A stretch of 64,000 nt of DNA from Marinobacter sp. X15-166B. GTDB lineage: Bacteria > Pseudomonadota > Gammaproteobacteria > Pseudomonadales > Oleiphilaceae. The translations under genes were made by a program, and so were the position numbers. Where the stretch lies: contig NZ_MEIY01000001.1 in assembly GCF_001752365.1 (NCBI RefSeq), forward strand, positions 1,041,024-1,105,023, written 5' to 3'. Positions 59,703-64,000 of the stretch are shown piece after piece. Each line of letters starts with the position of its first letter. Position 1 is the stretch's first letter. The notes beneath the pieces are model-generated. The model saw nothing but the letters and a program-made list of their open reading frames with translations. It was not told where the DNA came from and searched no databases.

Positions 59703-62541
59703 TAACCCCCAGCTCCTTTACGGTGGTACCGTCCAGTATGACCCGCAATCCGCCATCCCCGGTCACTTTGCGACCGCCCTTGACGTACTCGATCAGCAGT
59801 TCAAGCTGGTCGCATTTGTTGTGGTTATAGTGGGTGAACCGGTAGGTGGCCCCCGGGGGGGAGGCGCGCACGGTCCGTCTCTGCCTGAATATTCCGGTAA
59901 TGTCATTCCATTCATTGCTCAGGATCAGGTTGCGATTCGCCTCGTACAGCCTGATGAGCACTGCGCACTGTCCCTCGCGGTAGCCGGGGAAATACACCGC
60001 CAAGCTGGTGATTTCGGACAGCACACGGTGTTCCCCCTGACGGGTGATGGCGGGCAGGGCGGGCACATGGTCTGTAATGGACACCACCGGCGAGAACAGC
60101 AAATGGTAAAAAGCGTCCATCTCCGCCTCAAAGTAGGCCCGGATCGCGGCCCCATCCTTCGTTGGCACCAAGGCCTTGCTTGCCTCCAGCAGCTCCGCGT
60201 TTTCAGGTCGCGACTGGCCAGCCCAGTAGCGCAGATAGGGTCCATCCCCCCAGAAAGACTGGCACAGGAACTCCTCGATACGGGAGCGGGCGATGTACAG
60301 CTGGACAGCGGTGACTGCCACAGAAAACACCACCAGCACCGCACCCACAAGCACAATCGGGGTTCCCACCAAGGTGGCAGTACCTGCCACCGCCAACGCG
60401 GTCAGGTAACCGATACCAATGGCCAAGCCAATCTGGACGCCGGCCAGCACCACCGCGACACTATGACCGGTACGCTGAGCTTGCCAAGCGGCTCTACTCT
60501 CAAGAGTTATTGTTAATAATGGTCCAACATAAGGCAGGTATTTAATTACCGTTTTTGTTATAAATTGCGTACCCTTTGACAAGAGTTTCAATTCCTTCAC
60601 ACCGCCTAAGACCACCGACACCTTGCCTCCAGCCGCCGCCAGGTCCACCCCCAGGGATTTGGCGTACTCCGTGCGGATCAGCAGCCCACTGAGGTTGATC
60701 ACGCTTTCCGCCAGGCTCCATAAGCCGTCCACCATCGGTAACCACTGGTCGATGCTGGAGCGGTCCGCCAGCACGACATCTTGCCGGGTGACCTGCAGAC
60801 CGGAGAACAGGCTGGCCAGATTGACTGCCTGAAACAGAGCCACCGCGCCGATGAATTTGCCCCGGTTCTGTTTGATGTCGGCCACCACCGGGTCAAGCCG
60901 GGTGTGCAGCCAGCCAAAGGGGTTGTCCCGGAAGTCGGGGGTCAGGTGGAACACGTCGATCAGAGTGTCGCGCAACCGGTTGCGTGCGTTTGCTTCCAGT
61001 ATGCCGGCGGCGAGGGGAGACAAGGCAAGTTCAGACAGGTTATAACCCGAGGCGGTCGCCAGAGCACGGCGGTTGGCAGTCATGAGCAGCTCGGTGGCCA
61101 TTTCCAGGGTCACACTCTGTTCATGGATGAGGATCCCGTAACGCCGGGCGACTTGCCGGATCCGTTGCTGCCATTGCGCCCGGGTTTGCGGGTCGGCCGC
61201 CCAGCCTCCCTCTGCGGCGGCGGGCGCGGCGAACTCCAGCAACAGGGTGTCCGCTGCAGCGGTGGCTGGCACATAGCCCGGCATGTCATCCATGCGGTCC
61301 ACAATGTTCAGGGTGCCATAGTCAAAGCCGGGAAGCGCCTTGAGTTTTTCGGTGATCTTGTTGGTGGCAGTGACCAGAAACAACACGCTTTTTAACGTGT
61401 CACCAATGGTGCCGGCGTCTTCACCCGGTGCCAGCCAGGTGCTGGCGTCCTCCCGGCCGGTGTCAGCGGCGCCATAACCGTCGAGAATGTCCGCCAGCTC
61501 CTGTTCTACCGCCCGAAACCCCTCCGCACTGTAGGTGTCATTGAGTTCCAGTTTTCTGGCGAGCGGCCGGGAGGCCATCCATTGCTTCCAGTCGGCAAAT
61601 ACCCGGGTCCGAATCTGGTCATACTCTTCAATTTGCCGGTGATAATGCTCTACAAAGGCGTCCTTTTCGGATGCCCGAATGCGTTCTCGCAGGGTGTCTG
61701 TGACCTTTTGGCGCCCGCCATCCGAGGTTTTTTTGGCCGTTTCCCGCGCAATCAGCGCATCCACCATGTGGGCGGTGGTATAGGCGTAGGCGTTCTCCTC
61801 CGCATGGTTCTTGATCAGATGCACATACAACGCGTGCAGTTGCCCCAATTCGGCGGCAATACCGATTTCATCATCCAGCGCAACGCCGTAAGCATACTCC
61901 GTGGTTTTCTTGCACACCCCGAGAACGTCAGCCGCGTCCGTGCCTTGATTGAAAGCCGTAAGGCTCCAGCCGAACTCAACCGGGAGCGGCCGGAATTCTT
62001 CAATAAACCGGAACACCGTCTCGACCTCAGCGATATTGTCGCCCTGCCCCTTAGCTGGCAGTTCATCCAGCTCAAACACCTGCATGTACTGCGTGCGGAC
62101 CGCCGCATCCGTCCTGACCAGCTCCTGCAGGCGCGGGGGCCACCGATGGGTGACAAACTTCAGAAACACCTGCCCTGCTGCGGGGTGTTCAATACAGGGC
62201 AAAGCCAGCTCCGCGTCCTGCCCCGGCAACAACACGGAGTTTATCCCGGGCTGCACATCCCGAATCTCTCCATTCTGGTCCACGCGGTATTCATGCAGCA
62301 CGCCATAAGCCCCGGAATACAGATACACCCAGCCCGCGGTCAGCTTTCTCAGACAGTAATGCGCGTACCCCATAGAGACCGCCGGCGGGGAAAAGCCCGC
62401 CGGCAAGGGAGTTTCTTCCTGACTGACCGCCCAGCGCACCGGGTACAGGGCCACCGTTTTGTCAGGCAGGGGGCACATCTGAACCGCGGAATTGATATCA
62501 TCCGTTCCCTGCAAGAACGCAGCACTATTGGCGTTGCCCAT
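59677..62541 (-). CDS. VasX-type T6SS effector (pore-forming toxin candidate)
   Basis: A 954-residue protein. The N-terminal region matches the toxin VasX N-terminal family: VALYPVRWAVSQE, then YCLRKLTAGWVYLYSGAYGVLHEY. A helical middle (about 200-640) follows. A hydrophobic block at about 690-750 (GVQIGLAIGIGYLTALAVAG, TPIVLVGAVLVVFSVAVTAV) looks like colicin-type membrane hairpins. The last 200 residues are soluble. VasX depolarises membranes of target cells. GGGAGG precedes ATG 62541. The gene overlaps the DUF4123 adaptor upstream and the membrane protein downstream. BTH_I2691-type effectors are the nearest group. Confidence 0.75.
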   Translation of the reverse strand: MGNANSAAFLQGTDDINSAVQMCPLPDKTVALYPVRWAVSQEETPLPAGFSPPAVSMGYAHYCLRKLTAGWVYLYSGAYGVLHEYRVDQNGEIRDVQPGINSVLLPGQDAELALPCIEHPAAGQVFLKFVTHRWPPRLQELVRTDAAVRTQYMQVFELDELPAKGQGDNIAEVETVFRFIEEFRPLPVEFGWSLTAFNQGTDAADVLGVCKKTTEYAYGVALDDEIGIAAELGQLHALYVHLIKNHAEENAYAYTTAHMVDALIARETAKKTSDGGRQKVTDTLRERIRASEKDAFVEHYHRQIEEYDQIRTRVFADWKQWMASRPLARKLELNDTYSAEGFRAVEQELADILDGYGAADTGREDASTWLAPGEDAGTIGDTLKSVLFLVTATNKITEKLKALPGFDYGTLNIVDRMDDMPGYVPATAAADTLLLEFAAPAAAEGGWAADPQTRAQWQQRIRQVARRYGILIHEQSVTLEMATELLMTANRRALATASGYNLSELALSPLAAGILEANARNRLRDTLIDVFHLTPDFRDNPFGWLHTRLDPVVADIKQNRGKFIGAVALFQAVNLASLFSGLQVTRQDVVLADRSSIDQWLPMVDGLWSLAESVINLSGLLIRTEYAKSLGVDLAAAGGKVSVVLGGVKELKLLSKGTQFITKTVIKYLPYVGPLLTITLESRAAWQAQRTGHSVAVVLAGVQIGLAIGIGYLTALAVAGTATLVGTPIVLVGAVLVVFSVAVTAVQLYIARSRIEEFLCQSFWGDGPYLRYWAGQSRPENAELLEASKALVPTKDGAAIRAYFEAEMDAFYHLLFSPVVSITDHVPALPAITRQGEHRVLSEITSLAVYFPGYREGQCAVLIRLYEANRNLILSNEWNDITGIFRQRRTVRASPPGATYRFTHYNHNKCDQLELLIEYVKGGRKVTGDGGLRVILDGTTVKELGVNERLTFEL

Positions 62542-63397
62542 AATCCCGTCCCTCCCTGGACTGTTGTTCCGCGTATGCAGCGACGCGTACAATGGCTTGT
62601 GACGGTTGCGACGAATGACGGTCCCAGATTGCGGTCACGTCCGCACGGGCAAACGCGTCCAGGCCCAGCCAACCGTGGGTATTGATATACAGAGCCAGAT
62701 CCCTTGTGCTCCACAACCCTTTACCATTGGCGGCCCGGATCAGCCGGACAATGATCGAATCGCCCTCTTCCTGCCTGCTCTCGCTGCCCATCAGCTGGGG
62801 GAAATAAGTGGCGGTGTGGCACTCGAGCCTTCTGAGTGCCGTGCGCTGCACCGCCTTCTCCATGGCCACAAGATGCTTTTCCCGGATCACAAAGGGGGCC
62901 GTTTGCCGATCGCTGGCTGGAGTAGCCTGGCGAAAATATTCCCAGGCCCCGGTGGTTCGTTCCTGAACAGCTACCACACTCGCCGGCCCCAACAGGCGGC
63001 CGCTGTCTTCACCGGAGCGGTCGGTCGAGAGCAGCCCTCGAAGTATCTCCGGATCGTAGAATCGAAAGATCGCCGGCTCACCGCCGGTCGTCAGCGCCAT
63101 CAGTAAATCGCGACAATGCCGAGCCAGCTGCTCAATCCCGAACTCCGATGCCAGCGCAATGGCCACCCCGTGTTGCACCCAGCCAGCAAAACAACGGGTG
63201 GCAAAAGGGCCGTCGAGCGGTGCCTTGACCAACCAGGGAGAAATCGCCATCAACCCTTCAAGCTCGGTACCCCGGTACAGCGCCTCGCATACCGGGGCCC
63301 CCTCATCCCCATAGATATACCGGGACAGTCCATCTATTTTTGCGCCATCGGCCAGGATGTAGGTCTCCGCGTCGCCGCTTATGCGAGGCATACTCAT
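62525..63397 (-). CDS. DUF4123 T6SS effector adaptor (Tap/Tec)
   Basis: A 290-residue DUF4123 protein. The signature is FRFYDPEILRGLLS, with SPWLVKAP before it, as in chaperones that load effectors onto VgrG. They recognise the N-terminus of the cognate toxin encoded next. A C-terminal part of about 90 residues (LIRAANGKGLWSTRDLALYIN) is typical of adaptor-specific tails. The ATG overlaps the VgrG stop as ATGA, and the end overlaps the effector start by 17 nt, so the three are tightly coupled. Confidence 0.85.
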   Translation of the reverse strand: MSMPRISGDAETYILADGAKIDGLSRYIYGDEGAPVCEALYRGTELEGLMAISPWLVKAPLDGPFATRCFAGWVQHGVAIALASEFGIEQLARHCRDLLMALTTGGEPAIFRFYDPEILRGLLSTDRSGEDSGRLLGPASVVAVQERTTGAWEYFRQATPASDRQTAPFVIREKHLVAMEKAVQRTALRRLECHTATYFPQLMGSESRQEEGDSIIVRLIRAANGKGLWSTRDLALYINTHGWLGLDAFARADVTAIWDRHSSQPSQAIVRVAAYAEQQSREGRDYGQRQ

Positions 63398-64000
63398 GAG
63401 GTCGTACCTGCGGTCGTGTCTGGGCATAGCTCACAGAGTCCTTTGCCCTGTTGGGCGGCATTTTTCAGCGCCCGGATCTGATCCGCGGTCGCCAATGGTC
63501 TTGTGGCCCCCGGTGAAGGCGCGACCTCGCCTGTGCTCACCACACCAGATTTGTCCACCGTCCCCGGCCGCTCCGGCACCTCTGTCTGCGGTCCGCTTCC
63601 CCTGCCCGCCGTGCCACCTGCATTCAGCCTGATGGTCGGACCGCCCATGGCGACGCCACCGGGATCAATCTTTACAAAACTGCCAGCGGCTTGAAGGATT
63701 ATTTCGGCGCCGGCCTCGATGACAACTTTGTGACCGGCCTTAATGTGCAGTTCACCGCCGGACTTACTCAGCCAGGCCGTTCCGGCTCTGAGGTGCAGAC
63801 TGCCGGTAACCTGAAAACTGTGGTTCTTGCCGGTCTGTGCCCACTTGTCACCCTTGACCGTGGTGTGGCTGTTGGCCTTTATCTGGCTGAAGCGGTCGTT
63901 CGCCACGGTCAGATGGCGGTCGTGGCGAATGACCTCCGTGCGGTTGTGCCGGGTGTGCACAGCCAGGTCTTTCTGGGCGTGGAGGTAAATCTGCTCCTGG
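63394..64000 (-). CDS. vgrG: VgrG (TssI) spike protein, C-terminal part
   Basis: The 3' end of a VgrG gene; the 5' part lies beyond the right edge. The visible 202 residues read EQIYLHAQKDLAVHTRHNR, then VIRHDRHLTVANDRFSQIKAN, the VgrG/DUF2345 pattern, followed by the beta-helix-like part (HIKAGHKVVIEAGAEIILQ, FVKIDPGGVAMGGPTIRLNAGG). A short Cys-containing tail of about 60 residues (LCELCPDTTAG) follows. VgrG trimers cap the T6SS tube. It carries the DUF4123 and effector genes downstream. Confidence 0.9.
   Translation of the reverse strand, partial: QEQIYLHAQKDLAVHTRHNRTEVIRHDRHLTVANDRFSQIKANSHTTVKGDKWAQTGKNHSFQVTGSLHLRAGTAWLSKSGGELHIKAGHKVVIEAGAEIILQAAGSFVKIDPGGVAMGGPTIRLNAGGTAGRGSGPQTEVPERPGTVDKSGVVSTGEVAPSPGATRPLATADQIRALKNAAQQGKGLCELCPDTTAGTTS

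Noticed and set aside
61582..62685. Plus-strand frame of 367 codons opposite the VasX-like gene
   Set aside because: Composition is Arg/Gln/His-rich as for antisense shadows, and it crosses two overlapping real genes.

Overview
The window is a GC-rich (about 60% by eye), densely coded chromosomal segment. It looks like a gammaproteobacterium of the Pseudomonas / marine Oceanospirillales-Cellvibrionales kind. The evidence is a PilK-ChpABC twitching-motility chemotaxis cluster, a Zur-ZnuCB operon, FolE/FolX, a FadE-type acyl-CoA dehydrogenase, RhlE, Rnk, a TctABC transporter and a type VI secretion (T6SS) effector cassette. I cannot name the genus. I see no rRNA, tRNA, CRISPR array, insertion sequence or prophage.

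Layout from left to right. (1) 1-9.2 kb: the end of a CheR-like methyltransferase, a giant ChpA hybrid kinase with an array of HPt domains, a CheB-like methylesterase and a CheW-like ChpC; together they form the end of a Pil-Chp signalling operon. (2) 9.2-11.3 kb: zur-znuC-znuB behind a candidate Zur operator. (3) 11.4-18.3 kb: c-di-GMP genes (a CHASE/PAS membrane sensor without an output domain, a GGDEF cyclase, a CHASE-GGDEF-EAL protein) surrounding folE-folX and a CoA-binding protein. (4) 18.3-21.9 kb: a MerR-type regulator with a perfect operator, the Cu(I) ATPase CopA and a secreted DUF411 protein. (5) 22-36 kb: housekeeping and stress genes, including an RNase II family enzyme, an acyltransferase, MFS and MATE exporters, thiol peroxidase, a NUDIX-MBL fusion, a 52-residue Pmp3 peptide missed by length filters, a secreted AstE/aspartoacylase-like protein, PatB, an AEC carrier and two DUF4398 lipoproteins (one with an OmpA domain). 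(6) 36-49 kb: FadE, an EamA transporter, MarC, ChaC, a membrane-anchored TlpA plus a DsbG-like protein, RhlE, ArfB with YtoQ, Rnk, RlmE, a SpoU methyltransferase and an AI-2E family permease. (7) 49-53 kb: an orphan lipoprotein and an AaeXAB-like efflux operon. (8) 53-58.8 kb: a TctCBA tricarboxylate transporter divergent from a CitA/CitB-type two-component system. (9) 58.8-64 kb, minus strand: VgrG C-terminus, DUF4123 adaptor, a VasX-like pore-forming effector candidate and a lower-GC membrane protein that is a good immunity candidate.

The most attractive target is the T6SS cassette at the right edge. The four genes overlap in a chain, in the order carrier, adaptor, toxin, candidate immunity protein. 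Other points of interest are the enlarged ChpA phosphotransfer array with its in-frame (GCCGAA)10 repeat, the output-less CHASE/PAS sensor beside a cyclase, and the NUDIX-MBL fusion.
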